Below the pieces are notes generated by a model. It had not been told where the DNA came from and did not search any database. It saw nothing but the letters and a program-made list of their open reading frames with translations. Both the position numbers and the translations under genes were made by a program. 64,000 bases of DNA. Source: Mesorhizobium xinjiangense. Lineage in GTDB: Bacteria > Pseudomonadota > Alphaproteobacteria > Rhizobiales > Rhizobiaceae. Shown here piece by piece: positions 25,102 to 33,623 of the stretch. Location: the NCBI RefSeq assembly GCF_009749525.1, contig NZ_WOAC01000002.1, positions 124,001-188,000 of the forward strand, read 5' to 3'. Each line of letters starts with the position of its first letter. Position 1 is the stretch's first letter.

Positions 25102-25338
25102 GATTGCAGCCTTCCTTCGTCCATTGCTTCAGCTTCAAGAATGCCGGAATAGAGCGTTGCGCCCTTCTCGTCGGTGATTGTCACCACTCCGGCCGCTGTG
25201 GCATTTCGAGGTCTGCGAAAGCTGCCGGGCAATCCCGATCGCGCTGTCGAGATCAGCAGCTTCCACAGACTCGCGACCGACAATGGCATGTGCGTCGTCA
25301 GCGTCACGGGTGCGGTGGAATTCGATCGCGATCTTCAT
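25098..25338 (-). pseudogene. Small rhizobial hypothetical gene broken by two frameshifts
   Basis: From ATG 25338 the frame reads MKIAIEFHRTRDADDAHAIVG and a helix to ARQLSQT, then leaves a sensible frame. A second frame supplies EMPQRPE, and a third supplies VVTITDEKGATLYSGILEAEAMDEG up to the stop at 25098. Joined, the three pieces make a plausible protein of about 80 aa. Two small indels near 25180-25225 are therefore likely. It overlaps the start of the next minus-strand gene by four bases. Confidence 0.55.
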
Positions 25339-25445
25339 AGCAGTCCTTCTGCATATTGCAGTGGCACGATGCTCCTCAGGGTTTGCGCTTGCCACGTGGG
25401 GCATTGGCGTACGCGGCGGGCTTGATCTGGTTGCCAAAGGTGCTT

Positions 25446-25802
25446 TCAGGTTTTGGCGGAGCCTTTTCCTGCTTCGGTTTTCTGATCTCGCGATTGCTTC
25501 GTTTCTGTCCCTTGGCCATGGCCGAACGTCCTTTCGATGAGTGATGGACCGGATTGCGAAATGACGACCGGTTCGAGATCGTCCTGCGTCGTCACCCGCT
25601 CGTGACGTTCCCCGTCATTGCGGATGCGGTACTGCGGTGAGTTCCCTCGCAGAGGAAGCGTGCCGGTGATGTGGTAGATGTCGGCCGCCGTCCGTCCGAA
25701 GCCACTCTTGAGCCTGACAGACTGCCCGACGGCGAAAACATGCGTTGAAGCCTCGCGGCGGAACTGACTGGCATTTCTTTGCCCGATGGTTGCAGTAGTC
25801 AT
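25446..25802 (-). CDS. Hypothetical small protein (rhizobial type)
   Basis: A 118-aa protein. The core VFAVGQSVRLKSGFG, YHITGTLP and SPQYRIRNDGERHERVTTQDDLE (about 22-77) looks like a small beta-barrel-type domain; the last 30 residues are charged and of low complexity. Such proteins occur in many rhizobial genomes without known function. The start overlaps the stop of the gene upstream as ATGA. Confidence 0.65.
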   Translation of the reverse strand: MTTATIGQRNASQFRREASTHVFAVGQSVRLKSGFGRTAADIYHITGTLPLRGNSPQYRIRNDGERHERVTTQDDLEPVVISQSGPSLIERTFGHGQGTETKQSRDQKTEAGKGSAKT

Positions 25803-26062
25803 GACTGCTTGTGATCCTTTTCAAGTGCGGCTTCTAAAACGGCCGGGTCGATCGGCACCATCTGACGTGTCGGAGCATTCGTGCCGATGGCCGGCAGGTG
25901 GATAAAGGCGCCGACACGTCGCCAGGCAACGCGGAAGGGTACATCGATCAGTTCCTCGTCCTGGTCGACGCGATAGTCTCCGGCTGGATGCGGCGTGTCG
26001 AAGCCGGGCAGTAGGAAGGGCGAAGAGAACCGGGCAACGGTCTGCGTGGTGCGTGTTGTCAT
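25799..26062 (-). CDS. Hypothetical small protein (rhizobial type)
   Basis: An 87-aa protein from ATG 26062 with the core FLLPGFDTPHPAGDYRVDQDEELID (about 16-41) and AFIHLPAIG. The pattern is of a conserved small rhizobial protein with unknown role. It is the first gene of the minus-strand run; the longer frame starting at 26086 is less likely. The last four bases overlap the next gene. Confidence 0.65.
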   Translation of the reverse strand: MTTRTTQTVARFSSPFLLPGFDTPHPAGDYRVDQDEELIDVPFRVAWRRVGAFIHLPAIGTNAPTRQMVPIDPAVLEAALEKDHKQS

Positions 26063-26503
26063 GGTCGGATGTCTCCGCAAGAGCACGCCGATGCGCCTCC
26101 TGCATTGTGCCTATCCGAACCGGAACGACTTCTAGGCCACGGGTAGCGGCGGGGTACGCTCCAGGGTTGGAACGGGCGGCATGCGCGCCGGATTGACGCC
26201 ATGCATTCGTTGTCGAGAATTCGGTGGTGAATGGCGGGTCGAAGTCTCTGACACCGCGAAGCCGATTCGGCCAAATAAACGTGTCTCACAAATGCACTTA
26301 AATATTGTTCTAAACAAGGCGTCGTCCCAATTTAATTTCGATCATGGAACCAAATTGTTTCTCCACTTAAGTGTGAGAAGGACTTTCTTTGAGAAGAGAA
26401 AATAATTCATTTGGATGGAATGAAATGAAAATGAGAGAATTATTAAATTGATATTTTAGATTGCCGAATAATAATTGTGAATTTTCTATTAGTGGAGTGA
26501 GAA
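26063..26503. other. 441-base intergenic region with a strongly AT-rich block
   Basis: No gene is supported. From about 26280 to 26500 the sequence is far richer in A and T than the rest of the window, with runs such as TTATTAAATTGATATTTTAG. It ends at the ribosome site (GGAG at 26494-26497) of a 44-aa frame. It could be an AT-rich promoter region for the small genes that follow, or foreign DNA. Confidence 0.5.
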
Positions 26504-26638
26504 ATGTGCTACATTGAAGACGTGGTCGCCCTACGCGCCGGCCCCAGAAAGAATTCTCATGCAATTCCGTCGACTCCACGACCGCGTCGTCATTTTCGAT
26601 CTGAGGTGCGTGTGCCCTACCCGAAAGGCAGCATCTGA
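26504..26638 (+). CDS. 44-aa small basic protein
   Basis: ATG 26504 is preceded by GGAG at good spacing. The product starts MCYIEDVVALRAG and then is rich in Arg, Pro and Ser, with no membrane helix. Its stop shares one base with the next start (TGATG), so the second frame is probably translationally coupled. It could be a leader peptide. No family is recognised. Confidence 0.45.
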   Translation: MCYIEDVVALRAGPRKNSHAIPSTPRPRRHFRSEVRVPYPKGSI

Positions 26639-26739
26639 TGAGATACATTGATCGAATAAGGACAGAACCGTCGCTCTGGCTCGTGATCCTCATGGTCGGC
26701 GGCGTGACCGCCACGATTCTTTACGTGTTTATGACCTAA
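26638..26739 (+). CDS. 33-aa single-helix membrane protein
   Basis: MRYIDRIRTEPSLW followed by one helix LVILMVGGVTATILYVF. Its ATG overlaps the stop of the 44-aa frame. It has the look of small inner-membrane proteins whose role cannot be read from sequence. Confidence 0.5.
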   Translation: MRYIDRIRTEPSLWLVILMVGGVTATILYVFMT

Positions 26740-26816
26740 AACCTAAAAGTCTCGTTCTGCACATGGCCCTCCTGACGCGACGAGCGAATGGCCGAGTGGT
26801 AAAGGAGGGCCAACCC

Positions 26817-26939
26817 ATGAGCATTCAAGACAGGATCATCGCCGCCGTGGAGGCGGCGGTGATCATCGTAATTGCCGGATATTTCCTTCTATGGCCCACT
26901 GCCGAGAAGCCGACAGCGGGCGGGCGTCAGCGGATATAA
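26817..26939 (+). CDS. 40-aa single-helix membrane protein
   Basis: ATG 26817 has the strongest ribosome site nearby (AAAGGAGGGCC). The product MSIQDRIIAAVEAA has one helix AVIIVIAGYFLLW and a short polar tail. It overlaps the end of the convergent minus-strand gene by 13 bases. Confidence 0.55.
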   Translation: MSIQDRIIAAVEAAVIIVIAGYFLLWPTAEKPTAGGRQRI

Positions 26940-27319
26940 ATCGTAAGCACCCCTTCGTCATTCATTGTCGCGGTGACGACGCGTCCAATTTCGACCGAGC
27001 GGCGTCTGAGTTCCTGTTGGATCAAATCATTGCTTATGATCGCAGTTTGCATCATCGCCCAACCGTCATCAGTCTTGGCCAGAGCATCCTCGATCGCCCG
27101 ATACCAGTCACTTGACTTGAAGGCGTTCAGGTCCACGACATCAAGACGAACATAGGAATCAATCGCACGGAGTTCGTTCGCGTTGATATCGTTGGTCTCA
27201 AGCGCGGTTATGACTTCCTGAATATTCACTTCGCGTTCGGCAAGGTCGCTCCCATGCACAATCGCCGGCAAGCTTCCGTAGGCAATCAACGCGATGAGCC
27301 ACATGATGCTCGATTTCAT
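26927..27319 (-). CDS. Hypothetical secreted protein
   Basis: A 130-aa protein with a signal peptide at the N-terminus (MKSSIMWLIALIAYGSLPAIVHG). The mature part is helical and acidic (VNIQEVITALETNDINANEL, AIEDALAKTDDG). No cysteines and no known domain are seen. ATG 27319 is chosen because it starts the signal peptide and has AAGGAA-like sequence upstream. Confidence 0.65.
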   Translation of the reverse strand: MKSSIMWLIALIAYGSLPAIVHGSDLAEREVNIQEVITALETNDINANELRAIDSYVRLDVVDLNAFKSSDWYRAIEDALAKTDDGWAMMQTAIISNDLIQQELRRRSVEIGRVVTATMNDEGVLTIYIR

Positions 27320-27384
27320 CGCAAGTTCCTTGCTGATAATCACCTCCCACCACCGGTGAAGGCGCGTCGAGCCATTCCTGTCCG

Positions 27385-27516
27385 CTAATCCGTCGATTCT
27401 TCAGTGGTCGTCGCATCGCCGGTCGTGGCCGGCTCTTCGCCACTCGGCCAGACAGCATAGCCGATCAACAGGACTACAATAACGGCGGCCAGAATAATCC
27501 AATTGCGCTGGGTCAT
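27385..27516 (-). CDS. 43-aa single-helix membrane protein
   Basis: MTQRNWIILAAVIVVLLIGYAVW forms one helix, then an acidic threonine-rich tail (SGEEPATTGDATTTEEST). The ribosome site GGAGGGGAAAT is clear. Similar short proteins are widespread in Hyphomicrobiales, with unknown function. Confidence 0.65.
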   Translation of the reverse strand: MTQRNWIILAAVIVVLLIGYAVWPSGEEPATTGDATTTEESTD

Positions 27517-27747
27517 ATTTCCCCTCCGTTGATTGGACGGCGTGCCAGCCCTCCGCCTGATAGTGAGAATTGCATGGGAGCACCAGAAGCAGCAACCGGC
27601 AAGCGTGAGCACACCAACGGAAGACTGCCCATTAGGGCGGACCTTTCGTAATCGACCCAAGGGCTTCCCCACCCGGTTAACATCCTAATGTCATGTGTTA
27701 CCCTCAAAACGTAACGGAACGAAACATTGCGTGCGGAGGAGAGGAAC

Positions 27748-28179
27748 ATGCGTGAACGAAACGTTCTCATGCAAAGCTGGGAACAGTGTCGCCCCACCAA
27801 GGCAGTCTGGCTTTGGTCAGTTGTAGGCGCGGTCGTTGCCACCGTCCTGCTCGGCTTCACCGCCGGCGGATGGACGACAGGGGGGTCGGCAAAGCTGATG
27901 GCGGAGCAGGCCGCGCGCGATGCCAAGGCGGATCTCGCGGCGACCTTCTGCGTCGAACGCTTCGTCGTGTCTGATGAGGCAGCAAAGCATTTTGCCGCGC
28001 TGAAGGAAGCATCGACCTGGGAACGCGATAACCTCATCGAAGACGGCGGATGGGTAACATTTGCCGGCATCGACGATACGATCCCCAGTGCTGCCGACCG
28101 CTGCGCCGATCAGATCGCGGCGATGGATGAATTGCCGATGCGGCAAGTGGAGGCCCCGGCTCAGCCCTCCGAAGGCTAG
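27748..28179 (+). CDS. Hypothetical membrane-anchored protein
   Basis: A 143-aa protein. ATG 27748 has a very strong ribosome site (GGAGGAGAGGAAC). One helix (LWSVVGAVVATVLLGFTAGGW, about 22-42) is followed by a soluble part with two cysteines (FCVERFV and DRCADQI), which may form a disulfide in the periplasm. The family is seen in rhizobia without an assigned function. Confidence 0.7.
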   Translation: MRERNVLMQSWEQCRPTKAVWLWSVVGAVVATVLLGFTAGGWTTGGSAKLMAEQAARDAKADLAATFCVERFVVSDEAAKHFAALKEASTWERDNLIEDGGWVTFAGIDDTIPSAADRCADQIAAMDELPMRQVEAPAQPSEG

Positions 28180-28533
28180 ACACGACCGAATATCGGCATA
28201 GGATGCATGGTTTCAGCACAGATGCCCCATGCATCGAGGCGAGAGGCTCAGAGAGCGGATGAAAAGCACCACCTGCGTTCTGAGCCCGCTCCGGGCCGCT
28301 TCAACTTTGCCAAGGTTCCCATGCTTCACGCACGCGCCGTTGTTCTCGGCATCGCCACAAGCCGTCGTTCGCCCAATCGAAGGCAATACCGGGCGACGGC
28401 TTTTTCAAGCGCCCTGGAAATATGCGGAAACAGAGGTACGCCGCGCGAACGCGCTAAGCCGCCCCCCCTGGCTACAATGTGGCTATAAATTTTGTAGCCA
28501 GTTCCCGGTAAGTAGCTAAGCATTTGAATTTAT
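28180..28533. other. 354-base intergenic region before tRNA-Pro
   Basis: No gene is supported. It contains a terminator-like hairpin (28359-28405) and a short inverted repeat TGGCTA...TAGCCA at about 28481-28501. The region lies between the small-gene block and the 3' end of tRNA-Pro, where integrative elements often sit, but no direct repeat of the tRNA end was noticed. Confidence 0.5.
28359..28405 (+). terminator. Possible terminator hairpin
   Basis: AAGCCGTCG with CGCCC pairs imperfectly with GGGCGACGGC followed by TTTTTC. The loop is long (about 20 bases). It could end the transcript of the membrane-anchored protein gene about 200 bases upstream. Confidence 0.45.
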
Positions 28534-28610
<77 letters not shown>

Positions 28611-28691
28611 AACCGGGTGCTGTCTATCGCCACTTGACGCGGCCGGTCAATCGAAATCTGACCGATATCGCGACAACCTCTCACGAACCTC

Positions 28692-29951
28692 TCAGGCAGG
28701 CGCCATCGCACGGCTTGCGACCGCATCGTGCTGATGGCGCGCTTCCAGGGCGATCGCGCCCCAAACCATGCCCAATAGCAGGTAGAAATGCCGCCAGTGA
28801 TCGGTGTCGATGACAGTGCCGAGCAGGATGTGGCCGATGAGCACGATATAGGCGCACAAGAGATAGGGCTGCCAGGGCCGCTCGCGCATCAGGATGCGCC
28901 CGCCGGCGCCGAGCGTCCACACGATCAGGGTGAAATAGGCGGCAAAGCCGGCCCAGCCGTAATCGAGCAGCGCCTTCAGCCAGATATTGTGCGTGTCTTC
29001 GCCGTAGAGCCGGCCGAAATCCAGCGCACCGATGCCCAGCGGCCGCTCCATGGCGAGTTGGAACCCGATGATGTGGCGCGCAAAGCGCCCGAGCCGCGCG
29101 CCGTCATAGTCCTGGACGAGCTGGGCGCGGACAAGGAACAGGTCGGATATGGCCGGAATCTGCAATGCGATCGCCAGGCCGATGATCAACACAGTTGCGG
29201 CAACGAGGCACATCAGGAGGATACGCATGCGGAAGGCGCCGCTGCGATGCCTGACGAGCAGGATGAATGTCAGCATGAGGGCGGCGAATACGAAGAGGCC
29301 CCAGGCACCGCGTGAAAAGGAGAGGAAAAGCCCGAAGACGATGACACCGAGCGGCAGAAGATAGAGCGGAATGCGGGAGAGGGGGCCGGTCAGGATGCGG
29401 TGGAGCAGGACCAGGCCGGGCAGGGCGAGGAAGGGGCCGAAGACATTGGGATCCTCGAAGACGCCGGCGGCGCGGTCATATCTGGTGAACATCTCGGCGC
29501 CGGGAAAGGCGTGGAAATAGCCCAATATGCCGAAGAATGCGGTTCCCACGGCCGCGGCCGTCCACGCCCCGACGACAACCCCGTAGAGGGCCGGCCTGGC
29601 TTCCAACACGGCGGCGTAGAAGATCGCCGTCAGGGCCAGGAACAATGATACGGCGAGATAAAGCGGCGTCTCGTAGAGCGCGCTCATCTGCGTCATGGCC
29701 GCCATACCGCCGATGTTGAAGATGACGAGCAGGATAATGAGCGGTGAGGCGGCGCGCGACAGTTTCAGCCCGAAGAGCGACCACGCGCCGATCAGGGCGA
29801 TCATGTAGAGCTCGTAGGGCGCGGGCTCGGAGATGACGAATCCGGACAGGAGCACGCCGAGCGCCAGCGCGGCCGCCGCGATCATCGAGACGAGCTTGGC
29901 GTCGACCGCCTGTCGCGGCATGTGTCGGCTGATTGCGCTCAATTGGCCCAC
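28692..29951 (-). CDS. O-antigen ligase/polymerase-family membrane protein (Wzy/ExoQ-like)
   Basis: A protein of up to 419 aa with about eleven membrane helices and the long periplasmic loop typical of the O-antigen ligase/polymerase family (about 270-330, with the conserved ERPLGIGALDFG and EDTHNIWLKALLDYGWAG). It is expected to polymerise exopolysaccharide repeat units. It follows the priming transferase gene directly: its GTG start at 29951 lies against the stop of that gene. An in-frame ATG at 29921 is an alternative. Confidence 0.9.
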   Translation of the reverse strand: MGQLSAISRHMPRQAVDAKLVSMIAAAALALGVLLSGFVISEPAPYELYMIALIGAWSLFGLKLSRAASPLIILLVIFNIGGMAAMTQMSALYETPLYLAVSLFLALTAIFYAAVLEARPALYGVVVGAWTAAAVGTAFFGILGYFHAFPGAEMFTRYDRAAGVFEDPNVFGPFLALPGLVLLHRILTGPLSRIPLYLLPLGVIVFGLFLSFSRGAWGLFVFAALMLTFILLVRHRSGAFRMRILLMCLVAATVLIIGLAIALQIPAISDLFLVRAQLVQDYDGARLGRFARHIIGFQLAMERPLGIGALDFGRLYGEDTHNIWLKALLDYGWAGFAAYFTLIVWTLGAGGRILMRERPWQPYLLCAYIVLIGHILLGTVIDTDHWRHFYLLLGMVWGAIALEARHQHDAVASRAMAPA

Positions 29952-31487
29952 TCAGTACGCGTTGTCCGTGTTGGCCAGCCGGATCGGCGTCAGGAACAGG
30001 ATCTTCAGGTCCAGCCACAGCGACCAGTTCTCGATATAGTCGAGGTCGTAGGCGGTGCGCTTGCGGATCTTCTCGTCGGTGTCGAGTTCGCCGCGCCAGC
30101 CATTGATCTGCGCCCAGCCGGTCACGCCCGGCTTGACGCGGTGGCGCGCGAAGTAGCCGTCGACCACTTCCGTGTAGAGCCTGTTGTGCGATTGCGCGGC
30201 GACGGCGTGTGGGCGCGGGCCGACCAGCGACAGGCCGCCGAAGAGCGCGTTGAAGAATTGCGGCAGCTCGTCGATCGAGGTTTTCCGGATGAAGCGTCCG
30301 ACCCGTGTGACCCGCGGGTCGTTGCGGGTGACCGACTGCTTGGCGCTCGGATCGCACTCGTCGACATACATCGAGCGGAACTTGAAGACCTCGATCACCT
30401 CGTTGTTGAAGCCGTGCCGCTTTTGGCGAAACAGGATCGGGCCCTTGCTGTCGAGCTTGATGGCGATGGCCGTGGCCAGCATCACCGGCGAGAAGACGAC
30501 AATCCCGAGGAGCGAGAAGGCGATGTCGAAGGCGCGCTTGGCCACCCGGTCCCAATTGTTGATGGGCCTGTCGAATATGTCGAGCAGCGGCACCGCGCCG
30601 ATGAAGGAATAGGCGCGCGGGCGAAAGCGCAATTCGCTCGAATGCGCCGACAGCCTTATGTCGATCGGCAATACCCAGAGCTTCTTCAGCATCGTCAGAA
30701 CCCGCGCCTCCGCCGTGATCGGCAGCGAGACGATCAGCATGTCGATGCGCGCGATGCGGGCGAAGGTGACGAGCTGGGCGATGGTGCCGAGCTTGGGATA
30801 GCCGGCCACGATCGGTGGCGAGCGTCGGTTGTCGCGGTCGTCGAAGATGCCGCAGATGCGGATATCGTTGAAGGGTTGCTGCTCGATGGAGCGAATGAGC
30901 GTCTCGGCAGCCGTGCCGCCGCCGACGATCACGGCGCGCCTTTCCATGCGTCCGTTGCGCGTCCAGCGGCGGAGGACGCCGGAGACGACGAGCCGGATGG
31001 CAAACAGGCTCGCCAGTCCGCACAAATACCAGCCAGCGAACCAGACGCGCGAAAACTCCTGCGCCGTCTTCGACAGGACGCCGGCGAGCGCCAGCAATGC
31101 GAAGGTCGCCGTCCAGACGAGAATGATCCTGCCGGCATGGCCGAGCGGGTTGTGCAGCGCCGGCATCTGATAGGCGTCGATCATCTCCAGCAGGACAACC
31201 GCGATCAGCGATCCGGCACATATCGCGATCGCATATTCCCACGCCATTTCAGGGATATAGCCGACATAGACGGCCTGGATGGCGCCGCCCAGAAGCAGGA
31301 ATAGCGCACATTCGAGGATGCGCAGCACGCCGCTGACCATGATGGGCGACAAGGTATCGCGGCGATAGTGCCGGGCGACCTGGCGCGCGTCCGGGCTCAG
31401 CCCGCCGTCATCCGCCGTCGGCTCGTCATTGTCATGATGACGTTTGGAATCCGTCTCGAACCGGGTCGCCGGATCGATTGTGTTCAT
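29952..31487 (-). CDS. Undecaprenyl-phosphate glucose phosphotransferase (polyprenyl glycosylphosphotransferase)
   Basis: A 511-aa priming enzyme for exopolysaccharide. The N-terminal half has four to five helices and a CoA-binding-like domain (RRAVIVGGGTAAETLI near 190). The C-terminal bacterial sugar-transferase domain has KRAFDIAFSLLGIVVFSP, DSKGPILFRQKRHGFN, FKFRSMYVDE, RVGRFIRKTSIDELPQFFN, LSLVGPRPHAV and KPGVTGWAQINGWRGE. It transfers sugar 1-phosphate to the lipid carrier at the inner membrane. ATG 31487 has GGAGGGCGG upstream. It heads the polymerase gene. Confidence 0.95.
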   Translation of the reverse strand: MNTIDPATRFETDSKRHHDNDEPTADDGGLSPDARQVARHYRRDTLSPIMVSGVLRILECALFLLLGGAIQAVYVGYIPEMAWEYAIAICAGSLIAVVLLEMIDAYQMPALHNPLGHAGRIILVWTATFALLALAGVLSKTAQEFSRVWFAGWYLCGLASLFAIRLVVSGVLRRWTRNGRMERRAVIVGGGTAAETLIRSIEQQPFNDIRICGIFDDRDNRRSPPIVAGYPKLGTIAQLVTFARIARIDMLIVSLPITAEARVLTMLKKLWVLPIDIRLSAHSSELRFRPRAYSFIGAVPLLDIFDRPINNWDRVAKRAFDIAFSLLGIVVFSPVMLATAIAIKLDSKGPILFRQKRHGFNNEVIEVFKFRSMYVDECDPSAKQSVTRNDPRVTRVGRFIRKTSIDELPQFFNALFGGLSLVGPRPHAVAAQSHNRLYTEVVDGYFARHRVKPGVTGWAQINGWRGELDTDEKIRKRTAYDLDYIENWSLWLDLKILFLTPIRLANTDNAY

Positions 31488-31660
31488 TGTCCCGCCCTCC
31501 GCGGCAAACCGCAATCGTTCGTCCGCATTGAGATCGGCCTAGCGCCGGCACGCTAAGAAACCATTGATGGCGCGGGGGTGGCGATGCGAACGCCGCCGTT
31601 GAGGCAGCGGATCTGGCAGGGTTGGTTAAACGGCGCTCAAGACAAAGCGGCGATTTTTAA

Positions 31661-32836
31661 TCATTCCGCCGGCTGCGAGGCGTCCTGCGGCCGACGGGTC
31701 GGTTTCAGGCGCGCCGGGGGAAGGGTGCCGCGGTAGATGTCCTCAATGCGCGCCGCCATGACGTCGGCGCCGAAACGCGAGCGCAGACTGTCCGCCGGCG
31801 GCATGGCAGCGGCAAAAGCGGCCTCGTCGCTGAGTGCGTGTGCCATGCGCGCGCTCAAATCGGCGACATCCGGCTCGATCAGGCCGCTCGCGTGGCCGGC
31901 AAAGATTTCGGGAATGCCGCCGACGGCGCTTGCGATCATCGGCTTGCCGGCAGCCAGCGCCTCCAGGACGATATAGGGCATCGCCTCGGCGCGCGACGGC
32001 ACCACGATCATGCGCCCCAGCGCGAAGGCGTCGCGTGCCGGCATGGGTTTGAAGAAGCGGATGGCAAGCCCGAGTTCCCGGGCCCGTTCGATATAGCGCG
32101 GCAGGCCGTCGCCGTCGCCCACCATGGCGGCGCTGAGCGGGCGCCCGAGTGCCTCCTGTGTCCTTGCCAGCGCCTCGATGAAGATGTCCGGGCCCTTCAG
32201 GTCGCGCATCATGCCGATATAGAGGAAATCGGCCGCATCCGGCGCCAGCGGCACGGGTTCGAACTCGCTTGCCGCCAATCCGTTATAGACGACGCTGTAA
32301 GGCGAGGCCGGCGTGCCGATCTTGCGGCGATAGGTCTCCATCTCGTGGCGCGAGACGAACAGCACATGGTCGCTCAGATGCCCCAGCATACGCTCAAGCA
32401 GGAAATAGAAGCGACCCGACAGCGTTGCTGCATCGTAGTGCAGGCTGCCGCCATGGGGGGAATAGAGGCGGGCGGCGCGAACCCTGGAAACCCGCAGGCA
32501 GGAGCCGAACAGGCGTGAATAAAAGCCCCCCTTGGCGCCGTGTCCGTGCAATATATCGGGCCGCAATTGCTTGAGGATCGTGAAGGTGTGCCGGGCCGCG
32601 ACGAGGTCGCCGGGTCCGATCTGGCGCTGCATGGGGGTGCGCCACACGCCCAGCGATACGGTCGGCTCGATCTGTCTGAAAAGCGCGTCCTCATAGGCGC
32701 CGCCGGTCGAGGAATCGCAGACGATTCCGACATCGTGTCCGGCAGCGGCCTGCGCGGCGCACAGGTCGCGCACATGCCTGAAGATGCCGCCGATCGGCGA
32801 GCGGAAGCAGTGTACGATGCGCAGTTTGCCTTCCAC
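31661..32836 (-). CDS. Glycosyltransferase, GT4 family
   Basis: A 391-aa GT-B glycosyltransferase. The N-terminal domain has the substrate loop SPIGGIFRHVRDL near 10-22 and HGHGAKGGFYSRLFG; the C-terminal domain has FLYIGMMRDLKGPDIFIEA and the nucleotide-sugar motif PSRAEAMPYIVLEALAAGKPMIAS, with the E-x7-E typical of GT4. It has no ATG at the expected place; GTG 32836 with GGGGCGGGGAAAC before it is the likely start. It lies 20 bases after the export lipoprotein gene and adds a sugar to the lipid-linked repeat unit. Confidence 0.92.
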   Translation of the reverse strand: MEGKLRIVHCFRSPIGGIFRHVRDLCAAQAAAGHDVGIVCDSSTGGAYEDALFRQIEPTVSLGVWRTPMQRQIGPGDLVAARHTFTILKQLRPDILHGHGAKGGFYSRLFGSCLRVSRVRAARLYSPHGGSLHYDAATLSGRFYFLLERMLGHLSDHVLFVSRHEMETYRRKIGTPASPYSVVYNGLAASEFEPVPLAPDAADFLYIGMMRDLKGPDIFIEALARTQEALGRPLSAAMVGDGDGLPRYIERARELGLAIRFFKPMPARDAFALGRMIVVPSRAEAMPYIVLEALAAGKPMIASAVGGIPEIFAGHASGLIEPDVADLSARMAHALSDEAAFAAAMPPADSLRSRFGADVMAARIEDIYRGTLPPARLKPTRRPQDASQPAE

Positions 32837-32856
32837 GTTTCCCCGCCCCGCCGTGG

Positions 32857-33417
32857 TCAGAACAGACGTTCGCGAACATAGATCGTGTCGCCGGGCAGTA
32901 CCGGGTCGGATGTCGGCACCCGGCCGTTCATGACCTTGCCGTTGATGTCCCGGGTGATGTCGACATCGCCCTGGTTGGCGCGCGGCGAGAACCCGCCGGC
33001 CATGGCGACGGCCTTGTAGACGGTGAGACCCGGCACATAGGCGTACTGGCCGGCAGCGCCCACCTCGCCCATCACGAAGACGGGACGGTAGCGGTCGATC
33101 TCGACGGAGACGTCGGGGTCGCGCAGATACCCCTTGCGCAGCTTGTCGGCGATGAGCGTTTCGATCTGATCGGCGGTATGGCCGCGTGCGGCGATCGATC
33201 CGACAAGCGGGAACGCGATATACCCGGCCTGGTCGACGCTGTAGCTGTTGGTCAGCCCCTCCTGTTCGAACACGGTGACGCGAATGCGGTCGCCGGAATC
33301 GATGACATAGGACTGCGTCAGCGATTCGTGAAAAGCCGCCGGCGCCGGCCGGTAGCCCGAGCACCCGGACGCCGCAAGCACGGCCAGCAGCGCTGCCGAT
33401 CTCAATGTTGGGCGCAT
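32857..33417 (-). CDS. Polysaccharide biosynthesis/export lipoprotein (Wza/OPX family)
   Basis: A 186-aa outer-membrane export protein. A lipoprotein signal is clear (ALLAVLAASGC, lipobox Cys about residue 18). The Poly_export domain follows (SYVIDSGDRIRVTVFEQEGLTNSYSVDQAGYIAFPLVG), then an SLBB-like region (YRPVFVMGEVGAAGQYAYVPGLTVYKAVAMAGGF). It forms the exit channel for exopolysaccharide with the chain-length protein encoded divergently at 33624. ATG 33417 begins the signal peptide. Confidence 0.94.
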   Translation of the reverse strand: MRPTLRSAALLAVLAASGCSGYRPAPAAFHESLTQSYVIDSGDRIRVTVFEQEGLTNSYSVDQAGYIAFPLVGSIAARGHTADQIETLIADKLRKGYLRDPDVSVEIDRYRPVFVMGEVGAAGQYAYVPGLTVYKAVAMAGGFSPRANQGDVDITRDINGKVMNGRVPTSDPVLPGDTIYVRERLF

Positions 33418-33623
33418 GGTCAAGCGTTGCCTACCCCTGAATGTCGCGGCCCCCCAAGGACGCGTGATCGGCCCCGTTATCCGGTCGTCAGGGTTAATGC
33501 GCGGTAAAGGGGCGGCTCGTCGTGTATGGACGGATTCGTGTGCTTGACGCGAAGGGGCGGCGATTAACCGGCCGGTTACCATGCCGGTTTAGGCTTGCGC
33601 CCGATTATCGGGAGCTCCATCGC

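Noticed and set aside
26367-26714. 115-codon minus-strand frame over the AT-rich block
   Set aside because: It crosses very different base compositions and overlaps two small plus-strand frames with better start signals.
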